Assembly: GCA_029260435.1 (NCBI GenBank)
Contig: JAJDDG010000062.1
Span: forward strand, 1 to 47,922
Length of the DNA stretch: 47,922 bases
DNA from: Phycisphaerales bacterium
GTDB lineage: Bacteria; Planctomycetota; Phycisphaerae; Phycisphaerales; UBA1924
Direction: 5' to 3'
Each line of letters opens with the position of its first letter. Position 1 is the first letter of the stretch. Under the pieces are notes generated by a model that saw only the letters and a program-made list of their open reading frames with translations, did no database searches and was not told where the DNA came from. The position numbers and the translations under genes are program-made. Below are positions 26,562 through 34,505 of this stretch, piece by piece.

Positions 26562-27658
26562 TTTCGTATGTGATACCGACGATGGATCGGGCGGGGCGGT
26601 TGGCGCGGACGCTGGAGGCGCTGGGGTCGATCGACGCGGGCACGCACGAGCGGGTTGGCGGGGGAGAGGTTGTTGTTGTTGATAATGCGTCGGGCGAGCG
26701 GGCGATCGCGGCGGGTGTGCTGGCGAATGGGTGGAGGGTGCGGGTGGAGCGGTTGGGGGAGAACATCGGGGCTGCGGCGCGGAACGTGGGGGCGGAGCTT
26801 GCGCGGGGGGAGTGGGTGGTGATGCTGGACGATGATTCACATCCGGTGGATGGCGGGGTTGTTGATGCGGTGTGTGGTGCGCCGGGGGATGTGGCGGCGG
26901 TCGGCGGGGAGATATTTTTGGCGGATGGGCGTCGGGAGTCCGGCGGTTTGCCCGAGGTGGTGATCGGTTGCGGGGTGGCGGTGCGGCGGGGTGTGTTTCT
27001 GGAGGTTGGCGGGTACGACGGGGCGTTTCACTACTATGCGGAGGAGTACGACCTGTGTGCGCGGCTGATCTGCGCGGGATGGCGGATCATGCACGACGGG
27101 CGGTTTCGGGTGGTGCACGAGAAGGTGAACGAGGGGCGGGACATGGGGGTGATCCTTGGTCGGCTCGTGCGGAACAACGGTTGGGTTGCGCAGCGGTATG
27201 CGCCGGACTCGGAGCTGGGGCGCGAGCTTGAGGAGGTGGTGACGCGGTACCGTCGGATCGCGGAGAAGGAAGGGGCGGTCGCGGGGTACGAGCGCGGGTT
27301 GCGGGAGTTAGAGGGGACACTCGGCGCACAGGAACGGCGGGCGATGACGCGGGCGCAGTGGGAGAGGTTCACGGGGATGGCGCAGGCGCGGGCGTGGCTC
27401 GGGGCTCGGGTCGCGGGGATGGATCGCGTTGCGGTTGTTGACGAGGGGAAGAACGCGTGGGTGGTGCGGGCGGTGCTGGGTGAGTTGGGCGTGCGCGAGG
27501 ATGCGGGCGCGGCGGTGGGTGTGGTGGGGACGATGTCTCCCGGGGCGATGATGGACGCGCAGGAGGCGCGGCTTGCGCGCGGTGAGCGCGCGGAGCGGGC
27601 GTGGCGCGGGTTTGGAGGGGGGGTGGGTCAGGTGGTGACGTCGGTGATCTCGTCCTGA
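26558..27658 (+). CDS. Family 2 glycosyltransferase
   Basis: 366 residues. The first 220 form a GT-A fold: ISYVIPTMDRAGRLARTLEAL, VVVVDNASGE, GENIGAAARNVGAELARGEW and the metal-binding VVMLDDDSHP, then an acceptor-side motif YYAEEYDLCARLICAG. The remaining 140 residues are helical and unassigned, partly Rossmann-like (DRVAVVDEGKNAWVVRAVLGELG). The start is the GTG that overlaps the hldE-like stop codon (GTGA), implying translational coupling and a shared pathway, probably LPS or another heptose-containing glycan. The 3' end overlaps the convergent EEP gene by 31 bases. Confidence 0.85.
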   Translation: MISYVIPTMDRAGRLARTLEALGSIDAGTHERVGGGEVVVVDNASGERAIAAGVLANGWRVRVERLGENIGAAARNVGAELARGEWVVMLDDDSHPVDGGVVDAVCGAPGDVAAVGGEIFLADGRRESGGLPEVVIGCGVAVRRGVFLEVGGYDGAFHYYAEEYDLCARLICAGWRIMHDGRFRVVHEKVNEGRDMGVILGRLVRNNGWVAQRYAPDSELGRELEEVVTRYRRIAEKEGAVAGYERGLRELEGTLGAQERRAMTRAQWERFTGMAQARAWLGARVAGMDRVAVVDEGKNAWVVRAVLGELGVREDAGAAVGVVGTMSPGAMMDAQEARLARGERAERAWRGFGGGVGQVVTSVISS

Positions 27659-28797
27659 CGGGTGCAGTCGTAGAGCAGGTCGCGGTCGTCGAGATCGATA
27701 TCGAAGTCCTGGTCGGTGTCTTTGGCCGGGCCGAGCCCGCCGAAGAACTGTTCTTCCCACATGGCGAGGTCTTCGGCGTTGATGAGGGTGTCGAGGTTGA
27801 GGTCTTTGGGGTCGAAGCCAGCGGCGGGGTCGGCGTCGAGGAAGATGGAGAAGACGACGGGGCGGTGGTCTGAGGCGAAGTTTGTCGCGGTGGAATCGCC
27901 GTTTGAGCGCTGGCCTGAGTCTTCGGGTGAGTTGTAGACGAAGCCCATGGAGTTGAGTTCGGATTGGGAGTAGGTGCCGGACAGATCGGCGTCGAAATGT
28001 GCGGCGAGGTTGACGTCGAGGCAACCGTAGTCGAGGCGTGCGGAGGAGCCGGGGAATGTGGTGATGGATGTTTGGGGGAGGTTCTGGACGGGGAGGTTGA
28101 GTACGCCTGTGGGGACAAAGAGAAAGAAGTGCGTGAAGAGGCCGTCGAGGGTGCCGTCGGCGTTGTTGTTTGAGTTGAGGTCGCCGAAGACGGCGACGTC
28201 GGTGACGGTTTCACGTGAGCCGTTGTCGTCGAGGTCTACGCCTGTGGTGAGGTCGGCGTGGACATGGTTGCCGAGGTTGTTTGCTTCGGTGGTGCGTGTG
28301 GCTTGTGAGCCGGAGTCGGAGAAGGCTTTGAAGTGACAGTTGTAGAAGGTGATGACGCGGAGTGCACCGGGGACGGAGAGGGAGATGCGCTGGGCGGGGC
28401 GAGGTCCCGAGAGGCCCTGGTCGTCTGTATCGCGGACGAGGATGTCACCACGGACGAAACATGCGTTGAAGTTGCCGCCGAAGTCGGCGGAGTTGACGCG
28501 GAAGAACTGGTACCCGGGGAGGTAGGTATCGCGGAAGGCAATGAGAGTGGAGCTGCTGCGGCATTCCTGGAGGAAGACGACATCGGGGTTGAGCCCGGAG
28601 TTTGGGCCGATCCCGTCGATGTCGTTCGTTGTCATGAAGTCGCCGGTGGCGAAGTAGGCAGAGGTGTTGAGGTTGAGGCCCTCTTTGACATTGAGTGTGG
28701 CGATCCGGAGTGGGATCGGTGCGGGGGTGCCGGCGTGCGTGGTTGGTACTGCGAGGATCACCAGGAGGGCGCACATGATGAAGGCATGGATTTTCAT
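27628..28797 (-). CDS. Secreted endonuclease/exonuclease/phosphatase-fold protein with dockerin-like C-terminus
   Basis: 389 residues with a signal peptide (HAFIMCALLVILAVPTTHAG). The EEP fold is shown by LRIATLNVKEG, PDVVFLQECRSS (catalytic Glu), FYNCHFKAF, VAVFGDLNSNNNADG (Asp and Asn) and FASDHRPVVFSI (catalytic Asp-His). It probably cleaves a phosphodiester or phosphomonoester outside the cytoplasm; nucleic acid is a guess. The last 65 residues contain two Ca-binding-like loops (DLNLDTLINAEDL and DTDQDFDIDLDDRDLL), dockerin-like but different from the ends of the next two large proteins. The start at 28797 has AGGAGA 8 bases upstream; another ATG lies six codons earlier. Confidence 0.82.
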   Translation of the reverse strand: MKIHAFIMCALLVILAVPTTHAGTPAPIPLRIATLNVKEGLNLNTSAYFATGDFMTTNDIDGIGPNSGLNPDVVFLQECRSSSTLIAFRDTYLPGYQFFRVNSADFGGNFNACFVRGDILVRDTDDQGLSGPRPAQRISLSVPGALRVITFYNCHFKAFSDSGSQATRTTEANNLGNHVHADLTTGVDLDDNGSRETVTDVAVFGDLNSNNNADGTLDGLFTHFFLFVPTGVLNLPVQNLPQTSITTFPGSSARLDYGCLDVNLAAHFDADLSGTYSQSELNSMGFVYNSPEDSGQRSNGDSTATNFASDHRPVVFSIFLDADPAAGFDPKDLNLDTLINAEDLAMWEEQFFGGLGPAKDTDQDFDIDLDDRDLLYDCTRQDEITDVTT

Positions 28798-28918
28798 GGT
28801 GTGGGTCTCCTGCATGATTGAGCTGCGGTTGCCTGGACACTCGGCTTCTGCGCTGCTCTCCCTTGGTGTACGGTAGTTTTGGTTTTTGGTGTGGTCGAGA
28901 AAGAATTTGTGAGTCGGA

Positions 28919-28949
28919 CGAAAAAGAACGACGGGAGCTTTCGCTCCCG
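28919..28949 (-). terminator. Rho-independent terminator after the 650-residue dockerin-tailed protein gene
   Basis: On the minus strand CGGGAGC-GAAA-GCTCCCG is followed by TCGTTCTTTTTCG. It separates the large dockerin-tailed gene from the EEP gene. Confidence 0.75.
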
Positions 28950-28997
28950 CCGTTTGGTGTTGTTTATTCGGTCATTGAGACCGTTGTGTAGATGTGA

Positions 28998-30950
28998 TTA
29001 GCAGGGGCCGCCCGGGTTGCAGGTGCCGAGACGGAAGAGGACATAGGAGATGTCGTTGACATCGTTGACACCGTCGCCGTTGGCATCGCCGTCACCGCAG
29101 GGGCCGTTGTTCTGCCCGAGGCGGAAGAGGACGAAGGAGATGTCGTTCACATCGACGACGAGATCGCCGTTGGCATCGCCGTCGCAGCCGGGTGCAACGG
29201 TGAATGCACCGAGGTCGATGATGAGTGTGTGATCGACGGAGGTTTCGCCGCCAACCGTGGTGAGGAGGACGCCGCCGTCGAGGAGCGGGTTGTTTGTCCC
29301 TGCGGCGGAAGCGCCGCGGGCGTTGACGGCGAGGTAGCGTCCGTCCTCGGAGAGGCCTTCACGGGAGAAGGTGTCGCCGTTGGACTGGGGCTCGATCGGG
29401 AAGAAGCCGACTTCGAGGTCGGCGCCCCCCGCCCCCGCGTTGAGGGCGGTGAGTGTGACGCCGTTCTGCCCGCCGGCGACGATGGCGTGGAGCGCTTCGT
29501 CGGTGGCGCCGAGGTAGCCGTTGTCGGTCCAGTAGAAGAGGGTGTTCGTCGAGGAGACGAGAACGGGGTTGAGCGGGTCGGTGAGATCGATATCGACATC
29601 GGTGACGGCGACGAATGCGACGTTGCCGTGCTCATCGATTGCGCAGCCGGAGACGGGTGTGAAGAAGAAGATGGTGCCGAGGCCGTCGGAGCTGAGGACT
29701 TCCTGAACGGTGCCATCGGAGCCAGCGGAGAGGATCGTGATGGGGGGGCTGTAGCCGGCGATTCGGTCGGCGACGATGATGGGGTCGTAGCGGCGGATCT
29801 CGGTGAGGCGGGGGGAGACGGAGGTGTCTTCCCAGACACAGGCGATCTGGCCGGAGGAGTTGATATCGAAGAGTGAGTTGACGAAGGGCCCGCCGCCGCC
29901 GCCGGTGGCGGAGTGGTCGAGGAAGGCCTTGGTGGGATCGAGGGCGCCGAGGTTTATGCCGGTGCCTGGAGCGGCGATGACTCCGCCGCCGCCCTGGGCG
30001 AGGATGTACGCGGCGTCGGTGTAGCCGTCGTTGTCGCCGACGCGGTCGATGAATAGTGCTTTGGGTTCGGCGGAGCCGCCGCCGAGATTGAGACCGCCCG
30101 AGACGCCGAGCCCCCAAGCGAGCCAAGAAGCCTCTGTGCCGGAGAAATCGATGACTGCCATCACGGGCTGCGTTGTGCGGAGATTGCCGGATGGTTCGGA
30201 GTCAAGGGTGACGCCGCCGGTGAGCCATTCGTCGGTGGTGAGGTTGGGATCGTTGTCCGCGTTTGCCCAGACGCCGACGCCTGTGAGGATGTCGGCGGGC
30301 ACGGAGAAGGAGAAGCCGGTCATGGCGGAGAGCACATCGCCGGTGATGGGGGCGATTGCGGCGGCGGGGGTGCCGGTGAAGACAGCGCCGGCGTTGCCAT
30401 CGATGCCTGCGAAGGCGGCGCCGAAGACCTTGTTGGAAGCGGCGTCGGGCTCGGGGAATGCGAGCTGCGGGGTGATGCCGGTGATTCCGGTTTCGTAGCC
30501 GAGGTTGTTCTGTCCGGTGCCGAAGGCTTCGCGCCAGACGAGTGTGCCGTCGGGCAGGAGCGTGCCGACGGGGTTGGACAGGGTGTTGAAGCCATCTTCG
30601 ATGATGACGTTGTTGGAGAAGCCGCCGCCCGCGGTATCGGTGGTGCCGAGGATAGCGACGACATTCAGGTTTGACGCCGAGCCGCCTGTGGAGACGACGC
30701 CGACGGGGTTGCCGGCGACGGTTTCGACACCGGCGGCGTTGACGAGGGGTAAGGGATCGATGATCCACGGGCAGTAGATGGTGACGGCGTCGAACGATCC
30801 GCCCGTCCCGCGTACGACGGTGCCAGTTGTGGCTTCGGAGTACTGACCTGCCTGGCCCAAATCGTCCCAATCTTCAGCAACGGCGACAGTTCCGGCGAGC
30901 GCAACAACGGCGGCGACGGCGCAATGCCGCATAATTCGATCACAATGCAT
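28998..30950 (-). CDS. Large secreted protein with dockerin-like C-terminus, function unknown
   Basis: 650 residues with a signal peptide (RIMRHCAVAAVVALAGTVAVA, then EDWDD). The body is Gly, Asp and Thr rich with repeated strands of the type GQIACVWEDTS, GTIFFFTPVSGCAIDEHGNVAFVA and SEDGRYLAVNARG, which could be a propeller-like or repeat fold, but I do not recognise a family. The last 60 residues hold two dockerin-like Ca loops, CDGDANGDLVVDVNDISFVL and GDGDANGDGVNDVNDISYVL, and end in CNPGGPC. A nearly identical end is on the 652-residue protein at 34503-36461. The start is at the ATG with AGAGGAGA 6 bases upstream; the frame extends back to 31067 without support. Export by the nearby type II secretion system is plausible but unproven. 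Confidence 0.8.
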   Translation of the reverse strand: MHCDRIMRHCAVAAVVALAGTVAVAEDWDDLGQAGQYSEATTGTVVRGTGGSFDAVTIYCPWIIDPLPLVNAAGVETVAGNPVGVVSTGGSASNLNVVAILGTTDTAGGGFSNNVIIEDGFNTLSNPVGTLLPDGTLVWREAFGTGQNNLGYETGITGITPQLAFPEPDAASNKVFGAAFAGIDGNAGAVFTGTPAAAIAPITGDVLSAMTGFSFSVPADILTGVGVWANADNDPNLTTDEWLTGGVTLDSEPSGNLRTTQPVMAVIDFSGTEASWLAWGLGVSGGLNLGGGSAEPKALFIDRVGDNDGYTDAAYILAQGGGGVIAAPGTGINLGALDPTKAFLDHSATGGGGGPFVNSLFDINSSGQIACVWEDTSVSPRLTEIRRYDPIIVADRIAGYSPPITILSAGSDGTVQEVLSSDGLGTIFFFTPVSGCAIDEHGNVAFVAVTDVDIDLTDPLNPVLVSSTNTLFYWTDNGYLGATDEALHAIVAGGQNGVTLTALNAGAGGADLEVGFFPIEPQSNGDTFSREGLSEDGRYLAVNARGASAAGTNNPLLDGGVLLTTVGGETSVDHTLIIDLGAFTVAPGCDGDANGDLVVDVNDISFVLFRLGQNNGPCGDGDANGDGVNDVNDISYVLFRLGTCNPGGPC

Positions 30951-31136
30951 CTCGGTTCTCCTCTGGGTTCTCTCTTCGACTGCGTGTTTACTCTGGCCCG
31001 GATGGGCCACATGGACACCCCGGATCCGTACCTTCGTTGACCGATTCGGCATGGATTCGGCCCCCATCGTGATAGAAGTGTAGCAGTTGGATGTCCGTGC
31101 TCAAATATTAAGAGTGTGTATGGGTGAAACAAAGCG

Positions 31137-31168
31137 CAAAAAAACGCCCGGTAATCCGGGCGTTTTTG
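31137..31168 (-). terminator. Rho-independent terminator, usable from both strands
   Basis: AAAACGCCCGG-TAAT-CCGGGCGTTTTT. It lies 39 bases after the stop codon of the first H-X9-DG pseudopilin gene. Confidence 0.9.
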
Positions 31169-31206
31169 GGATAGGTCTGTTTTTGATCGGGTTGTGTGAA
31201 TCTGGG

Positions 31207-32274
31207 CTAGTTGATGAAGAGGCGGTCGGAGTCTGAGTAGCGGAGCAGTTGGACTTCATCGCGGAAGTTGTTGAGTTGCTCGATGGTGGATTTGGAGGGG
31301 AACCACATGTCCGGGTTGAGGCTATCGAAGTGGGTGAATGCTTCGACGTGGCCGTCGAAGAAGCCGGCGTTGATCTTGCCCGAGTGTCGGTAGGCCTTGT
31401 CGAAGTAGGTGCTGTCTTCGCCCGGGAGTGCTTCGAGGAGGTTGCCGCCTTGTGTATCGTCGCCCTGCTTGAAGATGGGGGGGAGAGAGATGAAGGAACC
31501 GAGTGCGAGTTCGGGGTTGTTTGGATCGAGATCGCTTGGGAGGCTCCAGACGCGGGCGTCGATCTTTTTTTCGGTTGGTTTGTAGCCGTTGGACATCGCG
31601 ATTTTGCGTGCGCCGGAGCCGACACGGTCGAGGCGTGGGAGGTAGCCGGCGGCGATGTTGACGGTGTTGAGGAATGTTGATTGGCCCCACGAGGCCGCGG
31701 GCTTGTTGGAGATATCGGTTGCGCCGACTGTTTTCGAGGTGAGCTGGAAAGCGTAGGGCATGAAGATGGAGGGTGCGGCGAACTCGCCGACGCGATCGAG
31801 GACGTCCTCGATTTCGTTCAGGTAGCCGGTTGCCTCGAAGTCCAGGGGGTCGGAGGCGAATTCGCCGAGGGAGGGGTCGCCGTAGGTGGTGAGGATGGTG
31901 TACAGGCGGGAGGCGCGGTCTTCGGGGAGGTCGTCCGCGTCGAGGCAGTTGGTGATCCAGTCGAAGTTCTGGACGGGGAGGTTGGAGCGGTTGTCGAGTT
32001 TGTCGGGGTTGTTGGCATCGATGACGGAGTGCTTGATGCCGGAGGTGTTGGTGCCGGGGATGGCGTCGCGGTTTTCGGCGCCGAATGCGTTCATGCCGGT
32101 GAGGAGTTGTCGTTGGAGGACGGCGTCCTTTGATTGCTGCGCGGAGGCTCGGGCTTTGCCGAGGGCGGGCAGGAGGACGCCGATGAGGATGGCGATGACA
32201 GCGACGACCACGAGGAGCTCGATGAGCGTGAACGCGGTTCGTCGTGAGGCGGGGGGTGTGCACGGGTTGAACAT
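31207..32274 (-). CDS. Prepilin-like protein with H-X9-DG motif (paralogue 1)
   Basis: 355 residues. The type IV pilin-like N-terminus is RRTAFTLIELLVVVAVIAIL, with cleavage expected after Ala14 and Glu at +5, followed by a hydrophobic helix ending GVLLPALGKARASAQQ. The C-terminal part contains HSGKINAGFFDGHVEAF, an exact H-X9-DG motif that marks the prepilin-processing-associated H-X9-DG family of planctomycetes and relatives. It shares the segments LPVQ.FDWIT and PSKST with its neighbour at 32617-33663 and is probably a tandem duplicate. Such proteins are secreted and may form short pseudopilus-like or surface structures; their role is unknown. A terminator follows. Confidence 0.87.
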   Translation of the reverse strand: MFNPCTPPASRRTAFTLIELLVVVAVIAILIGVLLPALGKARASAQQSKDAVLQRQLLTGMNAFGAENRDAIPGTNTSGIKHSVIDANNPDKLDNRSNLPVQNFDWITNCLDADDLPEDRASRLYTILTTYGDPSLGEFASDPLDFEATGYLNEIEDVLDRVGEFAAPSIFMPYAFQLTSKTVGATDISNKPAASWGQSTFLNTVNIAAGYLPRLDRVGSGARKIAMSNGYKPTEKKIDARVWSLPSDLDPNNPELALGSFISLPPIFKQGDDTQGGNLLEALPGEDSTYFDKAYRHSGKINAGFFDGHVEAFTHFDSLNPDMWFPSKSTIEQLNNFRDEVQLLRYSDSDRLFIN

Positions 32275-32616
32275 GGTTGACCACTCCGGTGTTCAGCGTG
32301 GAGGGAGTCCCGGGAGGGGTACCCACGAGAACAGTTTCAGGATTGGGCGGCGGACGGCGGCAGCCCGGGGATTCTCGGTTGATGACCGTCCGATGGCTCG
32401 GACACGAATCGCGCGGCGTGATGGCGCGCGGGACAGGATCGGGGGTCCATACGAGCTAAAGTTCGGATCGGATCCCGTCGGGGGCGGAACACTGTAGGGG
32501 GTTGTCCGGCGGATCACCAGTGGGGGCACCCGCGGGGGCGTTGCCCGGACAGAAGCCGAATAAAAAAGGCCCGCGATGAGCGGGCCCTGGGGGTGGTGAT
32601 TGATTAGGGGGGGCGG
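32275..32616. other. Intergenic region between the two pseudopilin genes
   Basis: 342 bases. The right-hand pseudopilin's terminator is at 32562-32586, so the left-hand gene must have its own promoter within about 32280-32560. That would give a leader of up to 250 bases. I see no known riboswitch motif, clear promoter or small open frame. Confidence 0.5.
32562..32586 (-). terminator. Rho-independent terminator after the second pseudopilin gene
   Basis: On the minus strand GGCCCGC-TCATC-GCGGGCC is followed by TTTTTTA. Confidence 0.9.
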
Positions 32617-33663
32617 TTAGTTGAGTTTGTCGCCGGCTTCGTAGCCGAAGAAGAGCAAGGATTGCTCGGCGGTGTCGCTCTCGGCATTAAATGTTGATTT
32701 GCTGGGTGCCCAGAGGGTGGGGTTGAACATTTCGAGTTCCTCGAGGCTTCTGCCCGAGCCGTCGAAGGTTGAGATGTTGATCTTTCCGGCGTGGCGCATG
32801 ACGAGTGGTTTGAGTGTGGGCCAGAAATCGGTGCCGGTCGGGAAAGAAATGGCTTCATCGAAGATTGGGCCGGCGGTTGTGAATGACCCGTACCATCCGG
32901 GGGAGATCGAGACATCGAAATCCCGGGTTGCGCCCTGATCGGCATGGTCGATGTAGCGCATGCCGTCGGTCATGGCGACTTTGTTGGGCATGTTTGAGAT
33001 TCGGTCGAGGCGGGGCATGTAGGCGTCTGGCAGCTCGGATTGGCTCTTTGTTGCCGCCCAGTTCTCTTGGGCGATCCGGGTGTATGAAAATACTCCGCGC
33101 CGGATCGGGCGCGCGACGGTTTTTCCGCCGGAGACCTGCATGAGCAGGGGCATGAGGTAGCTCGGCGGCGTGGATTCTTCGGCACCGTAGCGGTCGGCCA
33201 GGTGCTCTGCCATTTCATCGAAAGCATCTGCGTCCCCGAACAACTCGAGTTCGAGCTTGTTTGCGGGGCAGGCGTATTGGTTCAGCAGTGTGTCGAACCT
33301 TGCGGCCCAGTTGTCCGGGAGGTCGTCTGCGGGGAGGGAGGGGGTGATCCAGTCGAAGCTCTGGACGGGCAGGTGCGCTTCATCCAGATCGTCGAGCCTT
33401 TTGCGACCGCCGAAGATGGCTTCGCCGCTCGAACTGATGCCCGGGATCCAGTTGTCGTTTTCGGCGCCGTAGGTGTTGATACCGATGTTGAGCTGGCGCT
33501 GCGTTGACTGGCAGACGATCGACCACGCTGCTGCGCGGGCCTGCCCGAGGGCGGGGAGCAGGACGCCGATGAGGATCGCGATGACGGCGACGACGACCAG
33601 CAGTTCGATGAGGGTGAAGGCGGCGCGTCGTGCGGGTTGGGATGGCGGTGTGGTGTGATGCAT
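32617..33663 (-). CDS. Prepilin-like protein with H-X9-DG motif (paralogue 2)
   Basis: 348 residues. N-terminus RRAAFTLIELLVVVAVIAIL with predicted cleavage after Ala15 and Glu at +5, then GVLLPALGQARAAAWS. The C-terminal motif is HAGKINISTFDG (H-X9-DG). The segments LPVQSFDWITPSLPADDLPD and LWAPSKSTF parallel the neighbour at 31207-32274; identity elsewhere is moderate. It follows a small membrane-protein gene by 21 bp and ends at a strong terminator, so these two probably form a unit. Function unknown beyond the pseudopilin class. Confidence 0.87.
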   Translation of the reverse strand: MHHTTPPSQPARRAAFTLIELLVVVAVIAILIGVLLPALGQARAAAWSIVCQSTQRQLNIGINTYGAENDNWIPGISSSGEAIFGGRKRLDDLDEAHLPVQSFDWITPSLPADDLPDNWAARFDTLLNQYACPANKLELELFGDADAFDEMAEHLADRYGAEESTPPSYLMPLLMQVSGGKTVARPIRRGVFSYTRIAQENWAATKSQSELPDAYMPRLDRISNMPNKVAMTDGMRYIDHADQGATRDFDVSISPGWYGSFTTAGPIFDEAISFPTGTDFWPTLKPLVMRHAGKINISTFDGSGRSLEELEMFNPTLWAPSKSTFNAESDTAEQSLLFFGYEAGDKLN

Positions 33664-33684
33664 TTTGGATCTCGCGAATGTATG

Positions 33685-34014
33685 TCAGTTCTTTGCGTTT
33701 ATGACGAATGATTGCTTGTCAACCGCGGTGTCCTTGTCGGCGAAGCGTTGCATGAACATATCGCGGTAGCGGTGCTTGATAACCAGTTGGCCGTCTTCTT
33801 CGACGACGGGGTAGAAGACGCGCTCTCCCGAAGAGTTCTTGTAGGGAGCCGCTTCTTTTCTGGAATCACGGTCGAAAGATTGTGTTTCGCCGGTCACGAC
33901 ATTGACCACCTTAATCCCGTCGGGCAGCCCATCACCGGAGCCCATCGCGAAGAGGAGGCCGACGATGAGGACGACCGGTGCGAGTGCGATGAGGGCGTAC
34001 TTCACGTATTTCAT
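33685..34014 (-). CDS. Small single-pass membrane protein, unknown function
   Basis: 109 residues: MKYVKYALIALAPVVLIVGL forms an N-terminal membrane helix, followed by an 80-residue extracytoplasmic part with VVNVVTGETQSFDRDSRKEA, then FYPVVEEDGQLVIKHRYRDM. I recognise no family. The open frame reaches back to 34203, but the upstream part is low-quality sequence overlapping a repeat. The ATG at 34014 has GGAG 10 bases before it and directly precedes the membrane helix. It lies 21 bp upstream of the pseudopilin gene on the same strand and may assist it. Confidence 0.65.
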   Translation of the reverse strand: MKYVKYALIALAPVVLIVGLLFAMGSGDGLPDGIKVVNVVTGETQSFDRDSRKEAAPYKNSSGERVFYPVVEEDGQLVIKHRYRDMFMQRFADKDTAVDKQSFVINAKN

Positions 34015-34217
34015 GCGACGGTGGATCTCCGCGGTGGATCGGTTCGTGCTCGGGAGGCGGGAGATGAGCCCTCCCCCCACGCCTTCCGCTTTTGATGCCC
34101 GGACGCGCTGTGGCATGTGGGCAGAGCAGTATACACCGCACGGGGGGAGGTTTGTGAAAGAAAGGGGATTGGGGGAGTGGGGATCCCCCTCACCCGCGCC
34201 CACCTACGGCGGACTTG

Positions 34218-34241
34218 CCCTCTCCCCCGGCGGGGAGAGGG
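34218..34241. repeat. CCCTCTCCCC hairpin
   Basis: CCCTCTCCCC-CGGC-GGGGAGAGGG, a perfect 10-bp stem in a C/G-rich block (34185-34255). Very similar hairpins are common intergenic repeats in many bacterial lineages. It lies about 200 bases upstream of the small membrane-protein gene. Confidence 0.7.
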
Positions 34242-34262
34242 GGCGGATCAAGAGTGGGGGAG

Positions 34263-34291
34263 AAAAAAAGCCCCGCAGCTGGGCGCGGGGC
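34263..34291 (-). terminator. Rho-independent terminator (second of a tandem pair)
   Basis: On the minus strand GCCCCGC-N8-GCGGGGC is followed by TTTTTTT. It lies downstream of another terminator at 34328-34355 for the same upstream gene. Confidence 0.85.
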
Positions 34292-34327
34292 TTGGGGTAA
34301 GGTGCGTGTTAGGTAGTGAGAGGATAT

Positions 34328-34355
34328 AAAAACTCCCCGCTCGTGGTGAGCGGGG
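34328..34355 (-). terminator. Rho-independent terminator (first of a tandem pair)
   Basis: On the minus strand CCCCGCTC-ACCAC-GAGCGGGG is followed by AGTTTTTATA. It is about 150 bases after the stop of the 652-residue dockerin-tailed protein, with repeat modules in between. Confidence 0.8.
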
Positions 34356-34384
34356 CGCTGGGGTGGTGTTTGGTCATTTCGGAG

Positions 34385-34505
34385 CACTGACCCGAGGACG
34401 GGTGAGTGGCACGGGGCGCGGGGTGAATCACGGTCGGGATCATGCTTCACGCGAAGCGCGTGTAGCATGGCACCCGGCAAGAAGAGCACTGACCCGAGGA
34501 CGTCA
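34385..34505 (-). repeat. Hairpin-repeat cluster, copy F (inverted)
   Basis: Three modules, reading on the minus strand from the gene end: a truncated CACTGACC unit (34486-34505) that runs into the stop codon of the dockerin-tailed gene; CATGCTaCACGCG-CTT-CGCGTGaAGCATG (34441-34469) with a CCGGGTGC head; and CACTCACCCG-TCCT-CGGGTCAGTG (34385-34408, one mismatch) preceded by CCCGTGC. Module types match copies A, B and D. Confidence 0.75.
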
